DNA from: Leucogyrophana mollusca
Lineage: Eukaryota > Basidiomycota > Agaricomycetes > Boletales
Reading direction: 5' to 3'
Length of the DNA: 64,000 nucleotides
NCBI GenBank assembly: GCA_021014945.1
Contig: MU266328.1
Coordinates: 248,001-312,000, forward strand
Part shown: piece after piece, positions 47,272-57,300 of the stretch
Layout of the letters: each line of letters opens with the position of its first letter
How positions within the stretch are numbered: position 1 is the stretch's first letter
Program-made: the position numbers and the translations under genes
The notes under the pieces: generated by a model
Told to the model about the DNA's origin: nothing
Seen by the model: only the letters and a program-made list of their open reading frames with translations
Database searches by the model: none

Positions 47272-48360
47272 TTAGAACTGACCAGGGTGAGCCTGACTTG
47301 GGACAGGCTGCTCTAAGCCACCCCCACCAGAGTGGTAGTACGGGGTAAATTGGGGTGTGGGTTGTGGATCTTGCGTGTACGCATTCATCGGTGGAGACGG
47401 CGTAGTCCTGGTGGATGCTTGGCGCCCGAAGTTCTGAGGCGGTGGAGGGTAAGCACTGTAGCCTGTGTAACCCACATCGCCATAGCCCTCTTTCTGCACG
47501 GGCGCCCCCATGACTGTGGACACAGTACTTTCATTTCGCGAGTGACCATATCCACGACCAGCACCGCCATCGAGATCCGGCGACGCCCTGGAATCCCAAG
47601 GACCACCACGGTCAGCCATCGGAATATCATCCGTGAGCGGTCTCATGGAATCATTGAGCGCATCGTACTTTTCATGATCGAGTCTTTGGGACGATCCATA
47701 TGACGACACAACCACGAGGAAGTAAGACTGGTGAGGGTCATGTTAGGGTCGAGATAACTCGAAGCGTCTGTGGCAATACCTGTACGATCCCAAAGAAGAC
47801 CCAAGCGCCACCCATAATGCCCACATCGGCCCAAGCAAATATGTTGCATAAAGTCTGCCCCTCTGACGATGTTGTGGTGGTGCTAGTGGTGGGGAAGAAC
47901 GTCTTCTCGCAATTTGATTGAGACGTCGAGTGTCTCGAAGCAGATATGATGATCCAAACAGCTGCGATGGCGAAGGCAGCGACAGTGATTCCGAAGTGCA
48001 GAGTCACATATCGGCGGTACATGATTGCTTTTTCCTTTCCCCTAAAGTCAGTGCAAGGAACATGAGGGCATGTTATATCGCCATACCTGCGCGACGCCGA
48101 GGAAGCCTAAAATCTGAATAGCAGCACCGACGTAACATACGATAGCAAACAGCCACGGGGCGAAGGATGGAGTTGCGGCGCCAACGACTAGAACAACAAT
48201 TAAGTCGGGGTGTATATTGGGAGGGATGTCACTCACTCGACGGAGTAGCAATAGCGAGAGTCGCCACCACAACACCCAAGACAAATTGTTCAGTCAACGT
48301 AGCATAGATCCCTGGGTTAACTAGTGGGATTGCGCAACAGCAGTATTCCCTGGGCTTCAT
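47272..48360 (-). CDS. Four-helix (tetraspan/MARVEL-like) membrane protein
   Basis: Exons on the minus strand: 48360-48237, 48187-48087, 48034-47780, 47727-47272, giving 311 residues. Helices: FVLGVVVATLAIATPSIVG, PWLFAIVCYVGAAIQILGF, LHFGITVAAFAIAAVWIII, and WVFFGIVQSYFLVVVSSY. Between helices 3 and 4 lies a Ser/Thr-rich loop with two Cys (NCEKTFFP, TLCNIF). A cytoplasmic C-terminal tail of about 140 residues is Gly/Pro/Tyr-rich with several PPP and YSAYPPPP-like runs. The start codon lies 275 bases from the left end of the mobile element, on the side away from the coding region, so the native promoter has been interrupted. Exact family not assigned. Confidence 0.7.
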
Positions 48361-48635
48361 GACGGATGTGGAGATTTAGACGTCCTTAATTGGAGAATAT
48401 CGCGACTGTGTTCCTGCCACAGATTAAGTGGTTCTGACGAGGGAAAGTCAGCGACAATATGGCACATATCTTAAAGTACAAACCGAGCTTCCGTGGTGCA
48501 ATAAGATGATGAGAGATTGAGGAGAGAGAGAACGCTGTACCGGTCTCACAGTGGCGCCGCAGTATCCAGTAGGGTAACACTGGCCTCACCGTATATGGCA
48601 ATTGTATAAGTCCGTAGCGCCACATTCGTGGCAAT
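48361..48635. other. Truncated native promoter region left of the mobile element
   Basis: The 275 bases between the membrane-protein ATG and the element's left hairpin. With 61876-61953 it should reconstitute the original divergent intergenic region. Contains a GCCAC-GAAT-GTGGC stem-loop next to the element end. Confidence 0.4.
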
Positions 48636-48658
48636 GCCCGCTACCTGAGGTCGCGGGC
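48636..48658 (-). repeat. 3'-terminal hairpin of the Helitron-type element
   Basis: Six-pair stem GCCCGC/GCGGGC, one mismatch, then an inner ACC/GGT stem with a 3-base loop. Its GGTAGCGGG half is the inverse of the start of the element's other end. A second small hairpin (GCCAC-GAAT-GTGGC) lies just outside at about 48619-48632. Confidence 0.65.
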
Positions 48659-48749
48659 ACGTTGGCACCGGTATATGGAAGAGACCCCGCTGTTGCTACG
48701 AGAATGCGTGTATTCGTCGATATTCGTTGGCTACTACACGATGCAAACT

Positions 48750-49411
48750 TTATGTAGTTAAATGACTGGTACAATTTATATCTCGACCCATCTCTCCTGC
48801 CAGTATCGAGCTATAAACTGCCGGTCAGTGGGATAGTCAAAGTTATAGGGCTGTATTACCTGGTAAGAGTTGCGGTTACAAGATTGATGTCTTCGCAATC
48901 CATGTCCAATATACGTGAAGTGTCGAGACGGGCATGTTTGATGACTAACACGTCGCCCTTGAGTTTTCGTTTGCCAAGGCTGTCAGCCAACGTAGCATTG
49001 GCTGGAAGAGGGTAGCATTGTGCCATGTTGAATGCAGAGTAGCCTTCTTTAAACGACGAACTTGTTCCGGGGAGGTGGTTGAATGTGGTACGATGCACAA
49101 CGACAGAATCGAAAGATGGATGAGTCCAATAGTCAACACGTGGAATCCAGTAATCGATTCTGGGAAAGCCCTCGTCATTTTTGGGAACGTGAACCATGTG
49201 TGGCTTTTGGCAGTCACAGGCGGCTGCGTAAAACAGAGCTCTGGCAACGTTGGGGGCAGTCTAATGGACATTAGAGCGTGGATGTTTAAAAGTTGGTGAC
49301 TATTACCTCGCAACCTTTATAAATATTTGCTTCCATGTTATGCGCAATAGTGCAGTTTGTTGGTACGGGATATTGCGTAAAAGAGCGATCGATAGCAGGT
49401 GGAGAGTCCAT
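48750..49411 (-). CDS. Element cargo gene A: unknown small protein with DYWIPR motif
   Basis: Exons on the minus strand: 49411-49307, 49260-48860, 48810-48750, giving 188 residues; introns 46 and 49 bases. Begins MDSPPAIDRSFTQYPVPTNC. It contains ALFYAAACDCQKPHMV, then RIDYWIPRVDYWTH, VVVHRTTFNHLP, and LKGDVLVIKHARLD with DINLVTATLT. It is a clear paralogue of gene B (53315-53955): same exon number, same intron phases (0 and 2), same motif order. I recognise no characterised family. Positions of paired Trp/Tyr and the KGDVLVIKH strand suggest a compact globular domain; no signal peptide or membrane segment. Confidence 0.7.
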
Positions 49412-50042
49412 GTTAGCGATTCGAGGAATCAACCTTGAAGTGCACGGCTTTTCATGTGCGACTGCGCATTCTAACCGGGTGTAAACGCGGATCACCAATT
49501 GACTCTGAGAGGAGAGGAGGTTGAGCGGGCGAATGAGGGTGTGTAGCGGGAGGTGGAGCGGGCGGTGTGATGGTGCGGACGCCCAGTTCAAGCTGCATGA
49601 CCAATCTGCACCTCCGTAGTGCCCGGGTTCGGCCCAGCGGAGGGTAAGATGTGGAGTGGGCAGCGAGGGTGTGCATTGAGGGGGTCGTTTACTGGGAATT
49701 CCAGAGGTGACTCCACACAAGCAGCTGGCGTTGGAATGCAAAAGGAAGAAGAAAATCTCCTTAAAGCGCATATCCGCCAGCGTGGGTAAAACATGCTATA
49801 AAGGGTAGTTGGAGCGAATGTGGCCTTACCTATAATGTCCAAGTCTAATACGAGACTCGCCTTCGCAGCAATCCCCTGTTTCCTTTGAGTTCCCTTTCGA
49901 TAGTGACACTTGTTATGTGCAGTCATAATGTTTTAAGCAATACATACACAAACTCTTACATAGGATAGATACAACATGAAAGCTGACGTGGCAGAGACAA
50001 TACAAGACTTGTTATACAACAGGAGAGATTTCACACCAATCT
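49412..50042. other. Non-coding spacer inside the mobile element
   Basis: Between gene A and gene C. A 161-codon and a 112-codon minus frame overlap gene A's leader, but they lack convincing starts and do not match the gene B neighbourhood. No gene called. Confidence 0.4.
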
Positions 50043-51347
50043 TTACTCGCGTGCTCTTTTTCCCAAGGAGAAAGAAGCAACTGCATCAGAGGCAGCAGTA
50101 TTGGTTTCGGTAGACGAAGAGGCGACAGCATTCCCGTCTTTCTGTAGGCGCAATTCAATATTCTCGGCAGATCCGTCAAGGAGGCGAATGGTGTGTGCAT
50201 TGATCTGATAGACCTGAAGGTATATGAGGTGAGGGTTGACCATTGCGGGGGAAAAACAGATATACTCTGCGTTCATCCCAGTTAAAAGCGTGTAAGGTGA
50301 CCTTTACCATAACTAATGAACCAGGCCTGAATTTGTCATACCAATCTTGCGGTCGAACAAGTTCATTGTTGGTGTCGCGGAAGTCAAGTTGTCGGAGCTT
50401 GGCATGGACATGGGCAAATGGAAAGCCTCCGTAATCGCTTAAGACAGTGGGATCATAAAGATCGTTGGTCGAGACTGACGAACATAAATTAGTCAATGAT
50501 AGGCGGACAGATTTGACGAATCTTACTATCAGGCGCAGGGGTGGGAGGTTTGGGATCTTCTCCAGTGGCCTCCATGGACTCGTCGTCGTCCATCTTGACG
50601 GGTTTGGCAGCATCGGAGGCATGAGCGGCAGAATTGACTACCGGTCGTTTGGTGATTTTGGCTTTTTTAGCAGATGGTGTGCCCGATCGGGGGTCTTTCG
50701 GGACTACGTATATTTGCGTGGTGCGCACGTTGATGATATCAGCAGGAAGGCCAGTATCTGTGCCGCTGTGAGATGTCCACTCTTTGATTTGCGGATGCTA
50801 TTGGCTAGGATGAGATGGAAAATGCTTTATTAAAAGGCAAGTACCTTTCCCCTTTCTTCTAATTCGGCACGGTCAGCTTCGATGATGTCGCTCAAGGTGG
50901 CCAGCTGGTTGTCGTAAAGTATGGCCAATCGCTCGGTAGCGTTTGTGGGACGACAAAGTGCCAAAATAAACTTGATGCGGGTCTTATCGTCGATGAGGTT
51001 CGGCTGGTTTAAAAAGATTAGATACAAGTTTTAGGAGCGTCATTGACACTACTAACGTTGAAACCGTTTCCGACATAATGGTCGCCTCTGGCAGAGAACT
51101 TTCCACCAAGAGCACTGCCACCAAGTTGCGCGAACAGAACCATCTCAGCCTCTGCAGACGTCCCCATTTTCTTGTATGATATGTTGTTGGTGTAAGGGTT
51201 GATGACCTTGGTAAAGTCAACATTGTAGCCAGCTTCAGCGAGTGCAGTACCAGGAGGTAGAGCAAGGGCCTGGTCAACTACGGAATCGTAGAGACCAGAA
51301 TTGGCGCGGGCGTCGTAGATGAGAGAAGCTTGTTGGTTATTGTTCAT
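50043..51347 (-). CDS. Element cargo gene C: unknown 366-residue protein
   Basis: Exons on the minus strand: 51347-51057, 51003-50845, 50797-50527, 50474-50266, 50213-50043; introns 47-53 bases, all joins in frame. The N-terminal domain (MNNNQQASLIYDARANSGLY ... EMVLFAQLGGSALGGKFSAR) leads to a helical segment (RIKFILALCRPTNATERLAI, LSDIIEADRAELEERGK). Then comes a basic, nuclear-signal-like stretch (AKKAKITKR) in low-complexity linker. The C-terminal domain has FPFAHVHAKLRQLDFRDTN, FRPGSLVMVKVTLHAFNWDE and VYQINAHTIRLLDG. The latter looks beta-rich and could be an OB-type fold, which would suit single-strand DNA binding in a rolling-circle element; that is inference. Intactness argues for selection inside the element. 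Confidence 0.7.
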
Positions 51348-51533
51348 GGCGAATATTCAGAAAGTAAGTCGTGAATAGGACAGAAACTGACTGATAACTG
51401 AGATGTATACATGACGGTTAACAAATACGATCCGACGGCGGATGTAACAAGAGTGCCACGAAAACATCGGTAGTAGACGCAACCATTGTCGGACAATTCG
51501 GAATGAGCGATCAAAATGATATGGGTGCGCAAA

Positions 51534-51998
51534 TTATGATGAAGCCAAGGATAAACAGATTGAGGGTCTAAGAGTATGGTCTGTTAACAAAACTTGGTAA
51601 TAATGAGTTTTAACGACGACGTAACAAAATAGAAGACAAAGAACATACTCATCCAGTATATGGGCAATGGTCATGATGTCGTTAAACGGGATAGAATGAA
51701 ACCGGCGATGATCTGAGCGGAGGCGTAAAAGAAGGTAAGGACATTGAGGACGAGTGGATGGTAGGCTATGAAGCAGGGCATCGTAGATAATGAGGTAGTG
51801 ATCACATGGAATAGTTGAGTCGGTAAAGAAAACCATCCGGCGATTTTCGGCTATGGGGGCACCAGTGGCAAAGAACGCTGCAAGTTCTTCAATTGTATCG
51901 TGTGGATGAGTGGTGGGTGGGGTGGTAGTGACGGGCACGAGCCCGCCTTGGTGGTAAATGCCTGCATAGAATGCGTTAACGACACGTTCACGTGGCAT
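51534..51998 (-). CDS. Element cargo gene D: unknown protein, 3' end unclear
   Basis: The first exon is clear: ATG at 51998 to about 51649, encoding MPRERVVNAFYAGIYHQGGL, RRMVFFTDSTIPCDHYLIIY and FHSIPFNDIMTIAHILD. A good donor GTATGTTC follows. Using either available acceptor ends the protein soon after (about 120-127 residues). A downstream frame (51576-51344) encodes protein-like sequence (VYPWLHHNLRTHIILIAHS) that is out of phase with the normal donor. It can be reached only with a weak donor or if a one-base shift has occurred. I do not recognise the family. Could be a damaged longer gene. Confidence 0.45.
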   Translation of the reverse strand: MPRERVVNAFYAGIYHQGGLVPVTTTPPTTHPHDTIEELAAFFATGAPIAENRRMVFFTDSTIPCDHYLIIYDALLHSLPSTRPQCPYLLLRLRSDHRRFHSIPFNDIMTIAHILDEYVLCLLFCYVVVKTHYYQVLLTDHTLRPSICLSLASS

Positions 51999-52263
51999 GT
52001 TAGGCTGTCTGTTCTTGTTGTGAATCAGTCATTGATATTAATACAAGGCCAGCAGTATTGAACTTTAGGGCGTCTGTAATGACCGCGGGGTCTTAAATGT
52101 CAATTCTTCCGCAGCGGGCCATCAGCGGGACGCACAACCCGCTCTTGTTAAGGGGTTCTCAGTCAGCCTCACGCGTAACATGTTTTCGCCTTCAGATCTA
52201 TACCCGCATGCATATGATAAACGATGATCATGTAGCAAGTGAGTTCGTTGATAACGCCCAATC
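51999..52263. other. Divergent spacer between cargo genes D and E
   Basis: Short shared 5' region inside the element. No element recognised beyond AT-rich sequence. Confidence 0.35.
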
Positions 52264-53175
52264 ATGCCTTTGACACAAACACCCTTTATCAGGATATTGA
52301 CCGAGGTCATGGACAACATGTTTGATGTCATGGCGCTTGATGTCTTGCAATCGTTTGGTTCGGCTTGTAAAGCCCACCGAAAGTGGGTCATAGAATATCT
52401 AAGGCGCCGCAAACGATGCCTTCTAGCTAAATTCATAGCCGACCTAGCAAGCTTTGATGACACCCTCCGCGCTACATCGTCCGTTATTTCTGGATCTGTC
52501 GCCTTACAGTTCCTTCTGCCACAGGACGCCACTAGATGGCCTTCTACAGATTTGGACATATACACAACGGCTGCGGGGTACAAAGGAGTTGCCGATGCCC
52601 TCCTCTGCGAGAAGTACATATTAATCTCGACTGGGTCTAGTCGCCCATGTTACACTCAATCCACAATCCGCACCGTCTTTACCTTCGCCAAGGGTGGCCT
52701 TCGGATAGACGTGGTCATATCTGCATCAGCATGCGCTATCCTCCCGATCTTCCAATTTCACAGCACCATCGTCATGAATTATCTTTCAGCCGATTCTTTC
52801 TTCTCCGCCTATCCATTATTCACCAACCAATTTCGTGGACTCGTCAACCCAATGTCGATGAAAGATGGGAGGCATACTATGAAAGTTGTTTGTGCGCTTG
52901 TCAAATACGAAAATCGTGGCTTCTCGATCAATGCTAGCGCGAATGATTGGGAGAGCGAGGACGAAGAAGAACACGAGTGCCGCGATAACGTGTGCTGCCC
53001 ACACTACATTCGTGCAACAAATGACGTGGCGTGTGCCCGTGTTGTCTTAGAAGAGTCAGCATCGGTTCAGTCGGAAGATTGGGATGCAGGTGATGACGTG
53101 GTAATGTGGCGGCTGGGCGGGGAAACTTGCGACGAGGCTGATAATGCTTCGGTGCCCTATGTGTTTGTTCTCTAA
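52264..53175 (+). CDS. Element cargo gene E: nucleotidyltransferase-fold protein
   Basis: Single exon, 303 residues, the only cargo gene on the plus strand. The N-terminal half carries a minimal nucleotidyltransferase signature: a GS motif (ISGSVALQFLLP), the paired acidic residues STDLDIYTT about 18 residues on, and a third acidic position in LRIDVVISAS. A Cys/His cluster (CRDNVCCPHYIRATND) lies near the C-terminus. Proteins of this pattern recur in mushroom genomes as uncharacterised repeated families. Because all three acidic positions are present, catalysis is possible, but substrate and role are unknown. No signal peptide. Confidence 0.65.
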   Translation: MPLTQTPFIRILTEVMDNMFDVMALDVLQSFGSACKAHRKWVIEYLRRRKRCLLAKFIADLASFDDTLRATSSVISGSVALQFLLPQDATRWPSTDLDIYTTAAGYKGVADALLCEKYILISTGSSRPCYTQSTIRTVFTFAKGGLRIDVVISASACAILPIFQFHSTIVMNYLSADSFFSAYPLFTNQFRGLVNPMSMKDGRHTMKVVCALVKYENRGFSINASANDWESEDEEEHECRDNVCCPHYIRATNDVACARVVLEESASVQSEDWDAGDDVVMWRLGGETCDEADNASVPYVFVL

Positions 53176-53314
53176 ACGTGATAGACATTGTCAAAAACGG
53201 GATCAATGAACAATATACGGACATATTCGGGAGTTGGTGTTTATAGAATACATCGAACATCGTATATTAAAACAGTCGCAAAGGAAGGAAATGTTTGACA
53301 GAACTGACGATGAT

Positions 53315-53955
53315 TTAGACACTAGCATTTATGCCCGATAAACGGCCAGATAATATAGCTCTAAGGGAAGTTAGCATTATTAACAAGACAACCAAGAGCT
53401 TTGAACTGACGTGCTAAGGATAGCAGTTACAAGGTTGATATCTTCGTGTGTTATGTCCATAACATCCGACAATCGATCTGGGCCATGTTTCAGCACCAAG
53501 ACATCCCCACGTAGTTTTTCGTCGGCATTTAGATGGGTGTGACGGCCAATCGTTTGATTGGTGTGTATGGGGAGCCAAGGTGGTAAGTAGTACATCGTGA
53601 AATGGCCATCCATGAATGGGCAGCGGAACGCAGAAGGGAAGGACTGGAAAGTTGTGCGGTGTACTTTGATCGTGTCCATGGATGGGATGGAGTGGGTCCA
53701 GTAATCCGGGCGTGGTATCCAGTAATCCACTCGCACTCGACCATTGGTGTCGATAGGAAGTTGGACAATGTGAGGCTTAAGGTCCTCGCAAGCCTCTCCA
53801 TAGAATAATGCCTTAGCATATCGACATCGTTGCTGAAGCTAGAGATCAGCAGGAAAATTATGTAATAAAGGGTTGATGCTCACTCCAATTGTAGAGTGCA
53901 TGTCGAGCTCGATTGCCTTGATGATGTCGCAATTGGTGGGGACAGGTTCAGGCAT
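53315..53955 (-). CDS. Element cargo gene B: unknown small protein, paralogue of A
   Basis: Exons on the minus strand: 53955-53884, 53838-53411, 53360-53315, giving 181 residues. Begins MPEPVPTNCDIIKAIELDMH, then KALFYGEACEDLKPHIVQLP, RVDYWIPRPDYWTH, IKVHRTTFQSFP, LRGDVLVLKHGPDR and HEDINLVTAIL. Intron positions and phases (0, then 2) match gene A, so the pair arose by duplication of an intron-containing copy. Both copies have open frames from start to stop. Same orientation as the Rep-helicase. Function unknown. Confidence 0.72.
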
Positions 53956-54395
53956 GATAATGGATTCGAGAAAGACGAAATTTTAGGGGAATGTTGTTAT
54001 ACGGGTGCACGTTGTGACGTCATTTGCAGCCGCATCAACAAATTGGCATGTGGAGGACCCACAAAACAGAGACGGTTGATAGAAACAATGGTTATTTGTG
54101 AAATCGGCGATGCGACCAACTACCTGTACAAGTATGGTTCTGCATAATCAGTGATAGACCTGTTTAACTACAATGAGGCACTTACCTTGTTCATGCATCC
54201 CAATTCGGAGGCTACTTGAATGATTATATGACCATCTCGGCAATCACCGAGGTACGCGTGGCAGTCTCCTCGAGGCAACACTGTTGGTTCCAAAAGTAAG
54301 TCGTGCTGTGTGAGTAGCAAGGCAGCCATAGACGTACATCGTTCGGAAAGGCACGGTAACACAGCAGATAAACCAAGGATATAGAAACGAGGTTT
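53956..54395. other. Spacer between gene B and the Rep-helicase 3' end
   Basis: Holds one doubtful small minus-strand gene (54092-54329) and an 83-codon plus frame (53896-54147) that is probably chance. Confidence 0.35.
54092..54329 (-). CDS. Doubtful small Cys-containing protein inside the element
   Basis: Exons 54329-54186 and 54139-54092 with a 46-base intron would give 63 residues: MAALLLTQHDLLLEPTVLPR, GDCHAYLGDC, ELGCMNKNHTCTGSW. The splice sites are good but the product is short and unrecognised, so it could be a fragment of a captured gene. Confidence 0.25.
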
Positions 54396-57300
54396 CTATC
54401 CTTTCTGACGTTTGGTAGGTCTGCTGTTTGCAACATCGGATAAGCCATCCCGTGTGGGAATTCTGCGTCTTTTTACCCGTCGCTGGCTCAATGGAGGGGT
54501 CTTGGTAAGACTGGGTACACTGGTGTTCACCATGCGAAGGATTTCGGTTTGAAGTGCGTCTAATCGTTGGGCAGAAGATGCTGCCAAGTTCGAGGGAAGG
54601 GACCTAGAGGTATGGCTTTCTCCAACACCTGTCTGTTCACCCATGACAAGGGGGTGAAATCCCGTTTTAGAGAGAATTGCCTGGGCATAGGCGCTCTCTT
54701 CTACTGATCCCATCTCGACCAGAGTGTTTAGGCTCAACAAATACAAACGCTTCTCATCCCTACGTGCATCTTCAGATTGTCGTGAAGTGATTTTGCTCAT
54801 TTTGAACTTGCGCAGGATTAACAAACCGTCGAGAGCTGTCACGCGGGACACCATCACATACGGTGCCTCAGTGCCACTGCAACTTTCAAGATCCACTATT
54901 GCTTTTGATAGTGTTTGTCCTTGGGCCTTATGCGTAGTCATGGCAAATGCGGGTACGATTGGGACTTGGGTACGTTTAATAGTGCACTTCTTCTTGGAGT
55001 ACGGGTGAGATAAAACGATATCAACTGTGTCTTCTAGCGCAACAGATTGATGATCTCCAAGACTGGGAAGCGCAGGTCCTGATATTGCTGGCGAGTCGAC
55101 CACACACGATGTCGCATGTCTATGTCCAGCACCATCTATTGTGTATCGAACGCTCTTCAACGTACCTGTACAGCCGTTTACAATGCCAGAGGCGACATCA
55201 AAGTTTTGAGTGATCATCACCGGCATGCCAATGACAAGTGGGATTTTTCCTAAACGCTGTTTGGTTGTCCCTGAATGTAAGTTTTGTAGCCTTGTGATTA
55301 AACCTTCATCCTCCAATGGTCTTCCACCACGTTTGTCGGTACAATGGTACCAATGAAGGGCTCGATTGGTACGACGTGCAAACGCTATAGCAGCACGTAC
55401 ATTGAAAGCGTCCTTGGTTTCGTTGTCTGAAACAATGACGGGTGCGTCCTTCCAGTTCGAGCTGTTCCAGTCTGGCATGACATTTTCCAGGAGCCTAGTG
55501 TTCAAAAGGTCGAAATCCTCTTGTGTGCATTTACCATAGCGCAGGCGTCCCAATAACTCAACGAAACGACTATTATTGGGACCAGATTGCCGCATAATTT
55601 CTGTCAGTAAGACAACTGTTTTGACAGATAACCACAGCAGTTTCCCAAACATAGTGTCTTGAGCATACAATGTGGAGGCTTTTGTATTAACGTGAGCGTA
55701 TAACCTTGGTTGCAAAACTGGTGGAAGCTGACAAAAATCACCAGCAAACACAATGTTAATGCCGCCAAATGCACTAGAATTGCCTTTGGCTTCAGTAAGC
55801 GCTTCACTGATTTTCACGAGGAAATTGCACCCTATCATTGACACCTCATCAATCAACAGGTAATCGACACCTTCCCACATAGTAATAAGATCCCGTTTCG
55901 TTTTTCCTCGTGCACCCGATTTGCCACGTTGTCCCAAACCAAGTACCGCATGAAGGGTCATACCAGATATGTTTCTCGCGGCAACACCCATGAAGGAGGC
56001 TAGCCTAAACCTACGCGCTTCACCTCTGCGTTCAAAAAAATCCCTCAATGCTGTGATTACACGGGATTTATCTGTGCCTCCCGCACCACCAATAAACATA
56101 CGTAAAGGATCATTCGGGCACACTGCAAGTTTACTGTGATTTGCGATAATGGAGAAGGCACGTGCTTGTTCTGTGTTCAAACCATACTCTCGAACAATGT
56201 CAGAAACTTCGACAACAGGTGAATCATTGGCGAATACCGACTGTTCGATAACAACAGGCGGTCGTACAGCAGAGTTTCCTTGCACCGAACTTATGTGCAT
56301 ATTCAAAACATTGCGTAAATTTGATCCATCCGATACAACGGATGCCTGTCCTCCAGGTGCGCCCATAAATTGACTATTATTGGGTGGGTCATTTACTGGC
56401 ATCGCGCTTTTCTTCCATTGACTACGCCGATCATCGTAAGTCTGTGTCCACAAGTCTTCCAAGTGCAGTTCTCCCTGCTGAACCTCCTCCATATCGACAT
56501 CATATATGGTGTCGCTTTCAGCAGCCACACTTTCATCGCCAAACATACCACAGTTCTCGGCATGATGGAGGCAAGTCAAGACATTATCTTGAGCACACAT
56601 ATGCCGATCAGAACGACAGCCTTCAATGTCAACGATGTGATCTAATATACTGATTTCACTGTCTTCGCCTGTCGCAAATTCGTCGTCTGATGAAACCCTT
56701 TCAATGACTTCACCAGAAACGCGGTTGGATCTGTTTGCTGAACGTTGACGTCGCTGTGCAAAATGATCGTCTCGGCTGTCCCTACATTCATGCATGATCT
56801 GCATGTTCTTCATCACAAATTTGAACCGTTCAGGACAAACAGCATTAAATTCCTCGAATGCAGCGGACCATGTTTCTCCCCGGCGCCGCAAGTCATGGGG
56901 ATGGCGCCATGGTTTAAAAAATACAAGCATCAACCGACAATATCGCTCCATAGAGTCCTTGCGATCACGACGAGGTAAACCTGGTCCAATGGGAACAGGT
57001 ACTAGCCGCCGACTCGGCGTTCGGATTCTCAAATGGTGAGTCATATACTCAACATGTGTAGGCTGTAATCTCGAATTGGGGCGCTTCCTTGAAGAGTCAT
57101 CCAAAGCTGCGGCCATCGATGTTAACGCCTCACACTGACTACGCTGTCTATGTTCTGAGTCAGCCATAACAGTCGCATCAATGGAACCTTTGTCGCTACT
57201 GTCCATGAACACTGCATCATCGAGCATAGATCCATCATTGTCACTCTCAAGTTCGTCCCTTTCGCATTTTGTCAGCTTGTCTTTGTCCACTTGAGCAACA

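Noticed and set aside
48750..53955. Genes A and B as remnants of a second Rep-helicase copy
   Set aside because: They share no motif with the Rep, helicase or zinc regions and have complete reading frames of their own.
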